Assembly (NCBI GenBank): GCA_964514395.1
Contig: CAZEQK010000016.1
Span: 1 to 64,000 of the forward strand
Length of the DNA: 64,000 nt
Direction of reading: 5' to 3'
Source of the DNA: CAZEQK01 sp964514395
GTDB taxonomy: Bacteria > Bacillota > Bacilli > Tepidibacillales > Tepidibacillaceae
A program made the position numbers and the translations under genes. Shown here piece after piece: positions 34,663 through 43,580 of this stretch (position 1 is the stretch's first letter; each line of letters opens with the position of its first letter). Below the pieces are notes generated by a model, which was given only the letters and a program-made list of their open reading frames with translations, did no database searches and had not been told where the DNA came from.

Positions 34663-36194
34663 GCATATTCTACAGCTCGTGTTTCCCTAATAACTGTCAC
34701 TTTTATGTGACCTGGATAATCGAGTTCATTTTCAATCCTTTTTGTAATATTTCTAGCAAGAACATATGCTTCAGAGTCAGGAATATTTTCTGGATTTACC
34801 ATAATTCTAACTTCCCTACCTGCTTGAATAGCGTATGACTTTTCAACACCCTCAAACGACTCAGATATCTCTTCAAGCTTTTCTAAACGCTTGATATAGG
34901 TTTCTAACGTTTCACGTCTTGCACCCGGTCTCGCTGCGGAAAGAGCATCAGCAGCTCCAACTAGTACTGCAATAATTGAAGTAGGCTCCACATCACCATG
35001 ATGCGATGCTATACCGTTTACTACTACAGGATTTTCATTATATTTCTTAGCTAATTCAATCCCGATTTCTACATGTGAGCCCTCTACTTCATGATCTATT
35101 GCTTTTCCAATATCATGTAGTAACCCTGCTCTTTTTGCTAGTGTCACATCTTCTCCAAGCTCAGCAGCCATTAACCCACATAGATTGGCTACTTCGATTG
35201 AGTGTTTCAAAACATTTTGTCCATAACTAGTTCTAAACCTTAATCTACCAAGTATCTTGATTAGATCAGGGTGTAAATTATGAACACCAACCTCAAATGT
35301 AGCCTGTTCGCCATAATCCCTAATTCTTTCATCCACTTCTTTACGTGCCTTTTCCACCATCTCTTCGATACGTGCAGGATGGATTCTACCATCTGCTACA
35401 AGTTTTTCTAAAGCTGTTCTAGCTATTTCTCTTCTAATCGGATCAAAACCTGAAAGAATAACAGCTTCAGGAGTATCATCAATAATAAGATCAATACCAG
35501 TTAATGTTTCTAAAGCACGAATATTACGTCCTTCTCTACCTATAATCCGGCCTTTCATTTCATCGTTAGGAAGGTTTACAACTGAAACCGTAGTTTCTGC
35601 AACATGATCAGCCGCACAGCGTTGAATTGCTGTTGTAATAATTTCCCGAGCTTTCTTATCCGCTTCTTCTTTCGCTTGTGCCTCTACTTCTTTAATCAAT
35701 AATGCGGAATCATGTTTTACTTCCCTTTCAACATTACTAAGGATAATATTTTTCGCCTCTTCTGATGTTAAGCCAGATATTCTTTCTAGTTCTAAGATTT
35801 GTTTTTGTAATAGTTCATCAACCTTTACTCGCGTCTCTTGTACCACTTTCTCCTTCTGATGAAGAGAATCTTCTTTACGCTCTAAGGATTCTATTTTCTT
35901 GTCCAATGATTCTTCCTTTTGTAACAACCTTCTTTCAAGTCTTAGAACCTCGTTTCTGCGTTCCCGGATATCTCTATCAGCCTCACTTCTAAGTTTGTGT
36001 GCTTCATCCTTAGCTTCAATAATAATTTCCTTTTTCGAAGCTTCGGCTTCTTTTTTCGCTTGTTCTATAATTTGCTTAGCAGCTTCTTCAGCACTGGAGA
36101 TCTTAGCTTCAGCAATGGATCTTCTAATAATATAACCTAAAATTAATCCTATTGCAGCTGACGCAAGCAAAAGGGCGATAGTCAAATAATCCAT
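34656..36194 (-). CDS. rny: Ribonuclease Y
   Basis: 512 residues. An essential-type endoribonuclease anchored to the membrane. N-terminal TM at about 4-24, long charged coiled coil (about 30-200), KH domain with IGREGRNIRALE (about 225), HD domain with LLHDIGKA (about residue 360) and a C-terminal helical region. The ATG at 36194 follows GGGAGGTGA; the listed TTG one codon before is less likely. The ymdB gene follows. RicA, its specificity partner, is also encoded in this window. Confidence 0.98.
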   Translation of the reverse strand: MDYLTIALLLASAAIGLILGYIIRRSIAEAKISSAEEAAKQIIEQAKKEAEASKKEIIIEAKDEAHKLRSEADRDIRERRNEVLRLERRLLQKEESLDKKIESLERKEDSLHQKEKVVQETRVKVDELLQKQILELERISGLTSEEAKNIILSNVEREVKHDSALLIKEVEAQAKEEADKKAREIITTAIQRCAADHVAETTVSVVNLPNDEMKGRIIGREGRNIRALETLTGIDLIIDDTPEAVILSGFDPIRREIARTALEKLVADGRIHPARIEEMVEKARKEVDERIRDYGEQATFEVGVHNLHPDLIKILGRLRFRTSYGQNVLKHSIEVANLCGLMAAELGEDVTLAKRAGLLHDIGKAIDHEVEGSHVEIGIELAKKYNENPVVVNGIASHHGDVEPTSIIAVLVGAADALSAARPGARRETLETYIKRLEKLEEISESFEGVEKSYAIQAGREVRIMVNPENIPDSEAYVLARNITKRIENELDYPGHIKVTVIRETRAVEYAK

Positions 36195-36225
36195 CAATTC
36201 ACCTCCCTTTGCTTACCTAAAAAAC

Positions 36226-36247
36226 AAGACCGATCCAACTCGGTCTT
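36226..36247 (-). terminator. Hairpin with T-run between recX and rny
   Basis: 8-bp stem AAGACCGA/TCGGTCTT, 6-base loop, six T in a row on the minus strand. It is about 180 bases past recX and 32 bases before rny, downstream of the rny promoter, so it could act as an attenuator in the rny leader as well as a terminator. Confidence 0.65.
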
Positions 36248-36339
36248 TGGAATTCTCTCAATAAAACACATTTTTTTAGTAAATGATAATAATAATAAAT
36301 GAACATCTAACACTAAAATATAAATGAATATGCATTCTA

Positions 36340-36368
36340 ATTGTATTATTGAAATATAGGGTTGTCAA
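36340..36368 (-). promoter_or_regulatory. rny promoter
   Basis: Minus strand consensus TTGACA (36363-36368), 17-base spacer, TACAAT (36340-36345). It gives a leader of roughly 140 bases containing the 36226-36247 hairpin. Confidence 0.75.
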
Positions 36369-36423
36369 GATATTGATATTTTATGTTGATTTTATTGACT
36401 TAATGTGTTAAACATTTATGTTT

Positions 36424-37059
36424 TTAGTTCAATGTATTTTTATAATTTTGTAAAATAGTGTATATCACATCATAAGAGAAACCTCTTCGTTGAAGAAAAC
36501 CACTCATTTTTCTTTGAAATGTATCCCAATCTTCAAATTTTGTTTGAGTATACTTTTTTTCAATTAATTTGTTAGCCAATTGTAACTCTTTTTCTTGATC
36601 AATCACTTCTATTTGTTTATTAATGATCTCTTGGTCAATCCCTCTATTTCTTAATTCAAATGCGATTAATTTTTTTCCTTTTGGGTTTGAAGAAAGTCGC
36701 TGAGCAATAAATTGTTCAGCATAATGATTATCATTAATCCAATTTTCTGCTTGAAGCTTATCTAGAACAGATTCAACCTGTTCAGGATTATAACCCTGCT
36801 TTAACAAATATGTACTTACTTCTTTTCTAGTTCTAGGCTTATAACTAATAAATTTTAAACCTTTTTGCCATGTTCTGTTCGTTTCTTCTTCTAACAGTAT
36901 TTCATCTATTATTTCACCCTCTAATACACTACCTTTATATAGACGGAATTTAACTAGAATATCTTCATGAATTGAAAATGAATATTCGTCATTTATATAA
37001 ATATTAAATCGTTTTTTATTTTTCTTTTGCTGTTCTATTTTTGTTATTACTTTATTCAT
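36424..37059 (-). CDS. recX: Recombination regulator RecX
   Basis: 211 residues. Three-helix RecX repeats: RTRKEVSTYLLKQGY (about 77-91) and ENWINDNHYAEQFIAQRLSSNPKGKKLI are typical. RecX modulates RecA filament stability. The N-terminal 55 residues (beta-rich INDEYSFSIHEDIL) are the extended domain usual in Bacilli. Ribosome site AAAAGGTGA. Directly downstream of recA, separated by two hairpins. Confidence 0.93.
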   Translation of the reverse strand: MNKVITKIEQQKKNKKRFNIYINDEYSFSIHEDILVKFRLYKGSVLEGEIIDEILLEEETNRTWQKGLKFISYKPRTRKEVSTYLLKQGYNPEQVESVLDKLQAENWINDNHYAEQFIAQRLSSNPKGKKLIAFELRNRGIDQEIINKQIEVIDQEKELQLANKLIEKKYTQTKFEDWDTFQRKMSGFLQRRGFSYDVIYTILQNYKNTLN

Positions 37060-37132
37060 TTATAATCACCTTTTTTATAAACTATATATCAAATATAACC
37101 GTTCTCACCAGTCAATATACTGTTATAGATAA

Positions 37133-37154
37133 AAAGCACCCTCACAGGTGCTTT
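37133..37154 (-). terminator. recA terminator
   Basis: 8-bp stem AAAGCACC/GGTGCTTT with a 6-base loop and five T on the minus strand. Confidence 0.8.
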
Positions 37155-37167
37155 ATTAACTATTGAT

Positions 37168-37203
37168 AAAGTGGTGATTTTTAGACATAGAAATCACCAC
37201 TTT
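37168..37203 (-). terminator. Hairpin just after recA
   Basis: 13-bp perfect stem (AAAGTGGTGATTT with its complement), 10-base loop, no T-run; lies 12 bases after the recA stop and before the true terminator. May protect the mRNA 3' end. Confidence 0.55.
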
Positions 37204-37214
37204 ATAGACTTTGT

Positions 37215-38282
37215 CTAAGCTTCTACAAAGGAAATATCATCTTTAGACTCTTTAGACTCTTTAGACTCATCATCTTCCTTTTTTATCTCTTCTTGATCAA
37301 GATTATAATGAGAACGAATACTTTGTTCAACATCCTCGGCTATCTCTGGATGCTCTATAAGATATTGCTTGGCATTTTCTCTTCCTTGACCTAAACGTTC
37401 ATCATTAAAGGAATACCAAGCGCCACTTTTTGTAACAATATCTAAATCAGCTCCAATATCAAGAATACTTCCTTCTCTAGAAATTCCTTCGCCATACATG
37501 ATATCGACATCCGCTTGTTTAAACGGAGGAGCTACCTTATTTTTTACAACTTTTATTTTCGCTTTATTACCTACCATATCATTGCCTTGTTTAATTGTTT
37601 CTGCACGTCTTACTTCTAAACGAACACTACTATAAAATTTTAATGCTCTTCCACCAGGAGTTACTTCTGGATTTCCAAACATTACTCCTACTTTTTCACG
37701 AATCTGATTAATAAAGACAGCAATAGTTTTTGATTTACTAATTGCACCAGATAATTTTCTTAGCGCCTGAGACATAAGCCTTGCTTGTAAACCAACATGG
37801 GAATCACCCATTTCTCCTTCTATCTCAGCTTTTGGAACAAGGGCTGCAACAGAATCGATGACAATAATATCTACTGCTCCACTACGGACTAATGCTTCTG
37901 CTATTTCTAAAGCTTGCTCACCAGTATCTGGCTGTGATAAAAGAAGCTCATCAATATTGACTCCTAAATTCCTAGCATATTTTGGATCTAATGCATGCTC
38001 TGCATCAATAAAAGCAGCTTGTCCACCATTTTTTTGAACCTCAGCTATAGCATGTAAGGCAACAGTAGTTTTACCAGATGATTCTGGGCCATATACCTCA
38101 ATTATTCGTCCCTTTGGATAACCACCTATTCCTAATGCGATATCCAATGCAAGTGAACCACTAGGTACAGTCTCGACTTGCATAGAAGCTGATGCTTCAC
38201 CAAGCTTCATAATTGAACCCTTACCAAATTGCTTTTCTATTTGACGTAATGCCATATCTAAGGCAGCTTTACGATCGCTCAC
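37215..38282 (-). CDS. recA: Recombinase RecA
   Basis: 355 residues from GTG at 38282, with AAAGGGGAG 7-8 bases upstream; the longer frame from 38375 covers the promoter and is rejected. Walker A GPESSGKTT (about 62-70), Walker B IIVIDSVAAL, the L1/L2 loops and KNKVAPPFKQ are all intact. Drives recombination and stimulates LexA cleavage. The acidic C-terminal tail (KKEDDESKESKESKDD) contains a 9-bp DNA repeat, three copies. The usual LexA-box variant lies upstream. Confidence 0.98.
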   Translation of the reverse strand: MSDRKAALDMALRQIEKQFGKGSIMKLGEASASMQVETVPSGSLALDIALGIGGYPKGRIIEVYGPESSGKTTVALHAIAEVQKNGGQAAFIDAEHALDPKYARNLGVNIDELLLSQPDTGEQALEIAEALVRSGAVDIIVIDSVAALVPKAEIEGEMGDSHVGLQARLMSQALRKLSGAISKSKTIAVFINQIREKVGVMFGNPEVTPGGRALKFYSSVRLEVRRAETIKQGNDMVGNKAKIKVVKNKVAPPFKQADVDIMYGEGISREGSILDIGADLDIVTKSGAWYSFNDERLGQGRENAKQYLIEHPEIAEDVEQSIRSHYNLDQEEIKKEDDESKESKESKDDISFVEA

Positions 38283-38327
38283 GATTTTCTCCCCTTTTTC
38301 ATATATTTCAAATAACTCTAATATCAT

Positions 38328-38356
38328 ATTATAATGAATCAAAGGAATATACAAGA
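38328..38356 (-). promoter_or_regulatory. recA promoter
   Basis: Perfect TATAAT on the minus strand (38328-38333); the -35 is weak (TCTTGT at 38351-38356, 17-base spacer). Confidence 0.6.
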
Positions 38357-38365
38357 TATTTTTAC

Positions 38366-38377
38366 GAACATTCATTC
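38366..38377. promoter_or_regulatory. LexA box upstream of recA
   Basis: Minus strand GAATGAATGTTC equals GAAT-N4-GTTC, the variant used at B. subtilis recA (GAATATGCGTTC). It lies 10 bases upstream of the -35. Confidence 0.65.
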
Positions 38378-38423
38378 CCCTTTTTTATCTGATAGCTAAC
38401 CGCAGCTAATACTTCCATTAAAT

Positions 38424-38450
38424 CATGAGATTAGCGGCGCTAATCTCATG
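38424..38450. repeat. Inverted repeat A between the helicase gene and recA
   Basis: 12-bp perfect arms CATGAGATTAGC/GCTAATCTCATG with a 3-base loop (GGC). No T-run follows on either strand. Confidence 0.6.
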
Positions 38451-38455
38451 GATAA

Positions 38456-38500
38456 GTTCAACTAAACATTCAGGTTACTCATCTGAATGTTTAGTTGAAC
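38456..38500 (-). terminator. Inverted repeat B after the DEAD-box helicase gene
   Basis: 18-bp perfect arms (38456-38473 and 38483-38500), 9-base loop, 4 bases past the helicase stop. There is no good T-run, so it may be a weak terminator or an mRNA-stabilising hairpin. Confidence 0.55.
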
Positions 38501-38504
38501 TTCT

Positions 38505-40085
38505 TTACGATCGTGGCTTAGCAGGTTCGAATATAAGACGATGACCATTTAGACGAGAAAATTTTAGCCCTTCATATACAAATGGGGCATTCTCCTCGGA
38601 AACTTCGACAAATGAAAATCTATCGAAAATATTTATTTTACCAATTGACTGTTCTGGAATGTCTATTTGTTCAGCTATCATTTTTATAATTTCTTTCGGA
38701 TTCATATCAGCATTTCGACCAATATTCATAAAAAATCTTACCATTCCTGGTCGCGCACCAGTTTCGCCAAATTCATATTGATTCGATATTTTTTCATTAG
38801 CAAACTTATCAAAAAATGCGATATGAAAAGCAGCGGATGCTATATCCTTTAACTGGTGAGTCTTGCTTAGATCTTCAATTAAAGTACTGCTTTCCACTAA
38901 TTCATCCTTATTATTTTCAATAAAATCTATAATTTGTTGTTTCCATTGATTCCCCTGAATTTCCTTGAGTTCTTCAATCTCAGGTAAATCCTTAGAAACA
39001 ACCTTTGTTTTAATTTCTTGCTCTATATTACGCAGTAGTTTTATTTCCCTTGGAGTAACAAGAGTAATCGCAATTCCTCGTTTCCCTGCTCTTCCTGTTC
39101 TTCCAATTCTGTGAACATAGCTTTCTGGATCTTGAGGAATATCATAATTAATGACGTGTGTAATTTCTCCTACATCGATTCCACGTGCTGCTACATCAGT
39201 TGCAACAAGATATTCAATTTTCTTATTTCGAAAAGACTCCATGACATTTTCTCTTTGATACTGACTCAAATCACCATGAATACCATCAGCTAAATAACCT
39301 CTTGCTTGAAGGGACTCCGTCAGTTCATCCACTGATTTTTTTGTTCGACAAAAAATAATCCCTAGCTCTACGTTTTGAAAATCTATGAGTCTACATAAAC
39401 TCTCAAGTTTATTATTTTCTAAAACTTTATAATAAACCTGCTGTATAGAAGGAACTGTTACCTCTCCTCGATTGATAGAGATAGATTTATAATCCTTCAG
39501 ATAACGGTTAGCTAATTTTTTTATCTCATAAGGCATCGTTGCAGAAAATAATAAGGTTTGTCTTTCCTTTGGAGTTTTTATAATAATTTTTTCAATGTCT
39601 TCAATAAATCCCATATCAAGCATTTCATCAGCTTCGTCCAAAACTAACGTTTGAAGATGGTCAAGATTGAGCGTATTCTTATTGAGATGATCTAACGTTC
39701 TCCCTGGTGTCCCAATAACAATATGAACACCCTGCTTTAGCGCTTGTATTTGTCTACCAATTGGTTGACCACCGTATATTGGAAAGATTTTCAACCCTTT
39801 ATATTTTGCAAGTTTCCTTAATTCCTCTGATACTTGAATGGCTAACTCTCTGGTAGGAGTCAATACTAAACCTTGTATTACCGGTTTTCTTGATGTTTGT
39901 TCTACCAACGGTAATCCAAAGGCAGCTGTTTTTCCTGTACCTGTTTGTGCTTGTCCGATGATATCACTTTTATTTAATATCAATGGAATACACTTCTCTT
40001 GTATCGGAGAAGGCTCCTCATACCCCATATCATCTATTGCTCGCATAATATTTTTATTTAATTTAAATTTAGAAAATTGATTCAT
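38505..40085 (-). CDS. DEAD-box RNA helicase with DbpA-type RNA-binding domain
   Basis: 526 residues from the ATG at 40085, which overlaps the cinA stop as TAATG. RecA-like core: PSPIQ (Q motif), AQTGTGKT, PTRELA, GTPGR, DEADEM, SATMP, DVAARGID and HRIGRTGR, all intact. After a helical stretch (about 370-440), residues about 445-522 form the DbpA RNA-recognition-like domain (VRFFMNIGRNADMNPKEIIKMI). This matches the CsdA/DeaD/CshA-like class acting in cold adaptation or ribosome assembly. It is inserted between cinA and recA, which are adjacent in B. subtilis. Confidence 0.93.
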   Translation of the reverse strand: MNQFSKFKLNKNIMRAIDDMGYEEPSPIQEKCIPLILNKSDIIGQAQTGTGKTAAFGLPLVEQTSRKPVIQGLVLTPTRELAIQVSEELRKLAKYKGLKIFPIYGGQPIGRQIQALKQGVHIVIGTPGRTLDHLNKNTLNLDHLQTLVLDEADEMLDMGFIEDIEKIIIKTPKERQTLLFSATMPYEIKKLANRYLKDYKSISINRGEVTVPSIQQVYYKVLENNKLESLCRLIDFQNVELGIIFCRTKKSVDELTESLQARGYLADGIHGDLSQYQRENVMESFRNKKIEYLVATDVAARGIDVGEITHVINYDIPQDPESYVHRIGRTGRAGKRGIAITLVTPREIKLLRNIEQEIKTKVVSKDLPEIEELKEIQGNQWKQQIIDFIENNKDELVESSTLIEDLSKTHQLKDIASAAFHIAFFDKFANEKISNQYEFGETGARPGMVRFFMNIGRNADMNPKEIIKMIAEQIDIPEQSIGKINIFDRFSFVEVSEENAPFVYEGLKFSRLNGHRLIFEPAKPRS

Positions 40086-41338
40086 TATTGCGATTTCAAC
40101 CTTTCCTTTAATATGTCCCATAAAAAATAGAACACATATTTAGATGTACGATGCTGAATAACTTTTCTATTTCCAGATAAGTGAATTTCCTTTACTATTG
40201 TTTCTTTTCCAGTTTCACCTATACCAATATAAACTAAACCAACTTTTTTGTTTTCAACTGTATTTGGTCCAGCAATACCTGTAATAGATACAGCTATATC
40301 TGTTTTAAATAATTTTAATGTGTTTTCTGCTAATAGTTTAGCTGTCTCCTTACTTACTGCTCCATGATTTTCAAGTACTTCTAATGGGACTTGAAGTATT
40401 TTATTTTTTATTCCATTATCATAGCAGATGACCCCACCATGATATACAGCTGAACTTCCAGGAATAGCTGTGAGTTTACTACCAACCAGCCCTCCTGTAC
40501 AGCTTTCTGATATAGCAATGGTCAGATTCAAATTGTTCAAATGGTGAAAAACAATCTCTTCAATACTACTCTCTCCGTCGGCATAATGGAATCTTTCAAA
40601 GCGTCGATGAATCTCATCTTCAATTGGTTTAATCAGAGCTTTTGCTTCTCTTTCATCCTTACCATGGGCTGTTAAACGAATGGTTACTTCTCCTTCGTTT
40701 GCTAAAGGAGCAATTGTTGGATTACTTTGATTATTTATTAAATCAATCATAGCTTCCTCAAGCGAAGATTCACCAATTCCAGTAAATCTCATTACTGTAG
40801 AATAAAAAGTATGGCCTTTGTTTTTCTCTTTTAGCCAAGGCAACACATAATGATCTAGCATAGGCTTCATTTCAGAAGGAGGACCTGGTAAAAAGATGTA
40901 GATGAGTCCTTGTTCTTCAATTCCAAGACCAACTGCTAAACCATGATCATTAGGAAATATGGTGCTGCCTTCTAAAACCATAGCTTGTTTTTTGTTATTT
41001 TCTGTCATTTCTAATTGTCTCTGCTCAAAAAAATGAATAATTTTTTTATAATTAGCCTCATCAAGAATCATTTCCTTATTCATGATTTTAGCTGCTACTT
41101 CTTTTGTTAAATCATCCTGAGTAGGGCCTAAACCACCAGTGAAAACAATTAGATTTGATCGATTATAAGCTTGATGAATCGTACCTTCTAGTCGATCTGG
41201 ATTATCACCTACTGCAATATGATAATAAATAGGTATACCTATTTCTGCCATTTTTTGTGAAATATATTGTGCATTGGTATTAGCAATTTGTCCTAATAAT
41301 AATTCAGTTCCAACAGAAATTATTTCCCCATTTAACAA
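40085..41338 (-). CDS. cinA: CinA family competence/damage-inducible protein
   Basis: 417 residues, CinA fusion: N-terminal molybdopterin-binding-like domain (GEIISVGTELLLGQIANTNA, GGLGPTQDD) and C-terminal NMN deamidase domain (SESCTGGLVGSKLTAIPGSS, GIAGPN). Involved in pyridine nucleotide salvage and, in streptococci, bringing RecA to membranes. The start is TTG with AGGAGG 7 bases upstream; an earlier in-frame TTG overlaps nothing useful. It sits downstream of pgsA, the conserved pgsA-cinA-recA order. Confidence 0.95.
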   Translation of the reverse strand: MLNGEIISVGTELLLGQIANTNAQYISQKMAEIGIPIYYHIAVGDNPDRLEGTIHQAYNRSNLIVFTGGLGPTQDDLTKEVAAKIMNKEMILDEANYKKIIHFFEQRQLEMTENNKKQAMVLEGSTIFPNDHGLAVGLGIEEQGLIYIFLPGPPSEMKPMLDHYVLPWLKEKNKGHTFYSTVMRFTGIGESSLEEAMIDLINNQSNPTIAPLANEGEVTIRLTAHGKDEREAKALIKPIEDEIHRRFERFHYADGESSIEEIVFHHLNNLNLTIAISESCTGGLVGSKLTAIPGSSAVYHGGVICYDNGIKNKILQVPLEVLENHGAVSKETAKLLAENTLKLFKTDIAVSITGIAGPNTVENKKVGLVYIGIGETGKETIVKEIHLSGNRKVIQHRTSKYVFYFLWDILKERLKSQ

Positions 41339-41387
41339 ATCGGTTCCTCCTAAAATGAACAAGAAATATAATTATCCAATTGCAAGA

Positions 41388-41969
41388 TTAGCTGTGTTTT
41401 CTGATTATAACGTTATTGTTTTTAATAAAATAATCAAAACCTGAATAAATAGTAATTATCACAGCTAACCACATCATCCATTGTGCAATGGGTATATGGA
41501 TATATGAAAATGGAAAATTATTAATCATCAGTAGTACAATCGCTATAATTTGTGTGATTGTTTTTAATTTCCCAAGCTTACTAGCTGCAATAACAACTCC
41601 CTCTGCAGCAGCAACTAACCTCAAACCAGTAATTGCAAATTCTCTGCTAATGATGATAATAGCTATCCATGCACCTAATCTTTGCATCTCTACGAGAGAG
41701 ATAAGTGCAGCAGTGACTAATAATTTATCTGCTAAAGGATCCAAAAACTTACCGAGATTGGTAACAAGCTTTCGTTTCCTTGCAATATAGCCATCTAATC
41801 CATCCGTACTTGCAGCAATAACAAAAATAAAAGTTGCTATTATCTCACTATAGGTTATTTCTCCACCTGGAATATAGATTTTTCCAAAATCAAATTTTAT
41901 TAACAAAAAGACCATGATGATTGGTACTAGAAAGATCCTAGCTAAAGTTATTTTATTTGGCAGATTCAC
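41388..41969 (-). CDS. pgsA: CDP-diacylglycerol-glycerol-3-phosphate 3-phosphatidyltransferase
   Basis: 193 residues, the same as B. subtilis PgsA, from the GTG at 41969 which follows GGGAGG. Makes phosphatidylglycerol phosphate. Signature DG-x2-AR-x8-G-x3-D-x3-D is complete (DGYIARKRKLVTNLGKFLDPLAD). Several membrane helices including residues about 10-30 and three to four more. It overlaps the rimO end by 17 bases. Confidence 0.97.
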   Translation of the reverse strand: MNLPNKITLARIFLVPIIMVFLLIKFDFGKIYIPGGEITYSEIIATFIFVIAASTDGLDGYIARKRKLVTNLGKFLDPLADKLLVTAALISLVEMQRLGAWIAIIIISREFAITGLRLVAAAEGVVIAASKLGKLKTITQIIAIVLLMINNFPFSYIHIPIAQWMMWLAVIITIYSGFDYFIKNNNVIIRKHS

Positions 41970-43302
41970 TTCTGACACCCTCCCCTACGAGGTCAAAATC
42001 ATAAGTATGAGTTATTTTTACCTTTACTATTTCGCCAACAGTAGCATCTACATTAGTCAAAAACACTTCACCATCAATCTCAGGAGCATCATATTGGGTT
42101 CTTCCAATATAGATATTATTCGCTTCATCAAACCGATCTATTAATACATCTATATCTTTTCCGAAAAGCTGACTATTTTTGATCTGTGATACTTTCCGTT
42201 GCTCTTCCATCAATATATTTGCACGTTTTTCCTTTGTATCCGGCGGCACTTTATTAGGTAGTTTTTCAGCAGCCGAACCTTCTTCGTCTGAATAAGTAAA
42301 GACTCCTAAACGATCAAACTCTATTTCCTTTACAAATTTAATGAGATTGTTAAAGTCTTCCTCAGTTTCTCCAGGAAAACCAACGATTATTGAAGTCCTT
42401 ATTGCTATATCAGGAACTTTATTACGTAGCTTAGCAATTAGTTGCCTTATATCAGTTTGACGTCCTGGTCTTCTCATTTTTTTAAGTATATGATCTTCAC
42501 TATGCTGAAGTGGCATATCTAAATATTTACACAGCTTCGGATTTGTTGCAAATTCCTCAATCATTTCATCTGTAATATAACCTGGATAAATATAATGTAA
42601 TCTAATCCATTCTAGTCCAGTAATCTTTGATAATTCTTTAATTAATTCAGGGAGCATTAGTTTTCCGTATTTATCCATACCGTAATTCGTGGTGTCCTGA
42701 GCGATGAGACTAATCTCTTTAACACCTTGAGAAACCATATCCTTCGCTTCATTAACAATAGAAGGGATTCCTCTACTTCTAAATTTACCCCTTAATGAAG
42801 GAATTACACAAAAAGTACAGGTATTATCACAGCCTTCTGCAATCTTTATATATGCATAATGATAAGGTGTTGAACGTCTTCGTGGCAACACTTCTTCATA
42901 GCTATATACTGGGTTCCCAATAAAAATAGGTTTTTGTCCCTTTAATGATTGCTCAATCACCTCAACTATTTGATTAAAATCACCTGTTCCCACTAGTCCA
43001 TCTATTTCTGGCATTTCTTTCATCAACTCATCCTTATATCGTTGAGTTAAGCAACCAGACACTATCAATGATTTCAAATTGGCTGTTTTCTTATATTCAG
43101 CCATATCTAATATTGTATTTATTGATTCTTCCTTTGAAGCATCGATAAAACCACAGGTATTTACGATGATAACGTCTGCTTCTTCCTTACTATCTGTAAT
43201 TTCATATTCATTTTTCTCTATTAAACCAAGCATGATTTCAGAATCTACTAGATTTTTTTCGCAGCCTAAAGTCACGATTGATACCTTTTGTTTTTTATTC
43301 AT
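41953..43302 (-). CDS. rimO: Ribosomal protein S12 methylthiotransferase RimO
   Basis: 449 residues. Radical SAM methylthiotransferase acting on an Asp of S12. Cys ligands in VTLGCEKN (residues about 8-15), NTCGFID, SGCLTQR; radical SAM motif CDNTCTFC; C-terminal TRAM domain with DFDLVGE tail. The YIYPG and PLQHSEDHIL segments separate it from MiaB. ATG at 43302 chosen; the 26 upstream codons include hydrophobic noise. Ribosome site GGTGG. B. subtilis lacks rimO at this site, but several Bacillales have it before pgsA. Confidence 0.95.
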   Translation of the reverse strand: MNKKQKVSIVTLGCEKNLVDSEIMLGLIEKNEYEITDSKEEADVIIVNTCGFIDASKEESINTILDMAEYKKTANLKSLIVSGCLTQRYKDELMKEMPEIDGLVGTGDFNQIVEVIEQSLKGQKPIFIGNPVYSYEEVLPRRRSTPYHYAYIKIAEGCDNTCTFCVIPSLRGKFRSRGIPSIVNEAKDMVSQGVKEISLIAQDTTNYGMDKYGKLMLPELIKELSKITGLEWIRLHYIYPGYITDEMIEEFATNPKLCKYLDMPLQHSEDHILKKMRRPGRQTDIRQLIAKLRNKVPDIAIRTSIIVGFPGETEEDFNNLIKFVKEIEFDRLGVFTYSDEEGSAAEKLPNKVPPDTKEKRANILMEEQRKVSQIKNSQLFGKDIDVLIDRFDEANNIYIGRTQYDAPEIDGEVFLTNVDATVGEIVKVKITHTYDFDLVGEGVRSESAK

Positions 43303-43459
43303 CTGATTCCACCATCTTTCTAGAAGCCTAAACTCTTTACCAAGTATATTATAAGAGAATATTAGTGTCAAAAGACACAAAAAAATAATTATTTTTAGAA
43401 AAATACACTTTTATTAGGTAAGAGCTATAGTAGGATGAAATACAGTAATAAATAAAATG

Positions 43460-43481
43460 AGAGGCTCCAATTGAAGCCTCT
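43460..43481 (-). terminator. Terminator after ymfM/rodZ
   Basis: 7-bp stem AGAGGCT/AGCCTCT with an 8-base loop on a T-rich minus-strand tail; about 100 bases past the stop. Confidence 0.65.
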
Positions 43482-43580
43482 ATACAGTCCGATAGCTAAA
43501 CATCGTTAATACTCTTTCTTCTACATCGAAAAAACTAATGATCTTTACTCAGTTACGAAACTTGTATGATTTTTGAAGTT

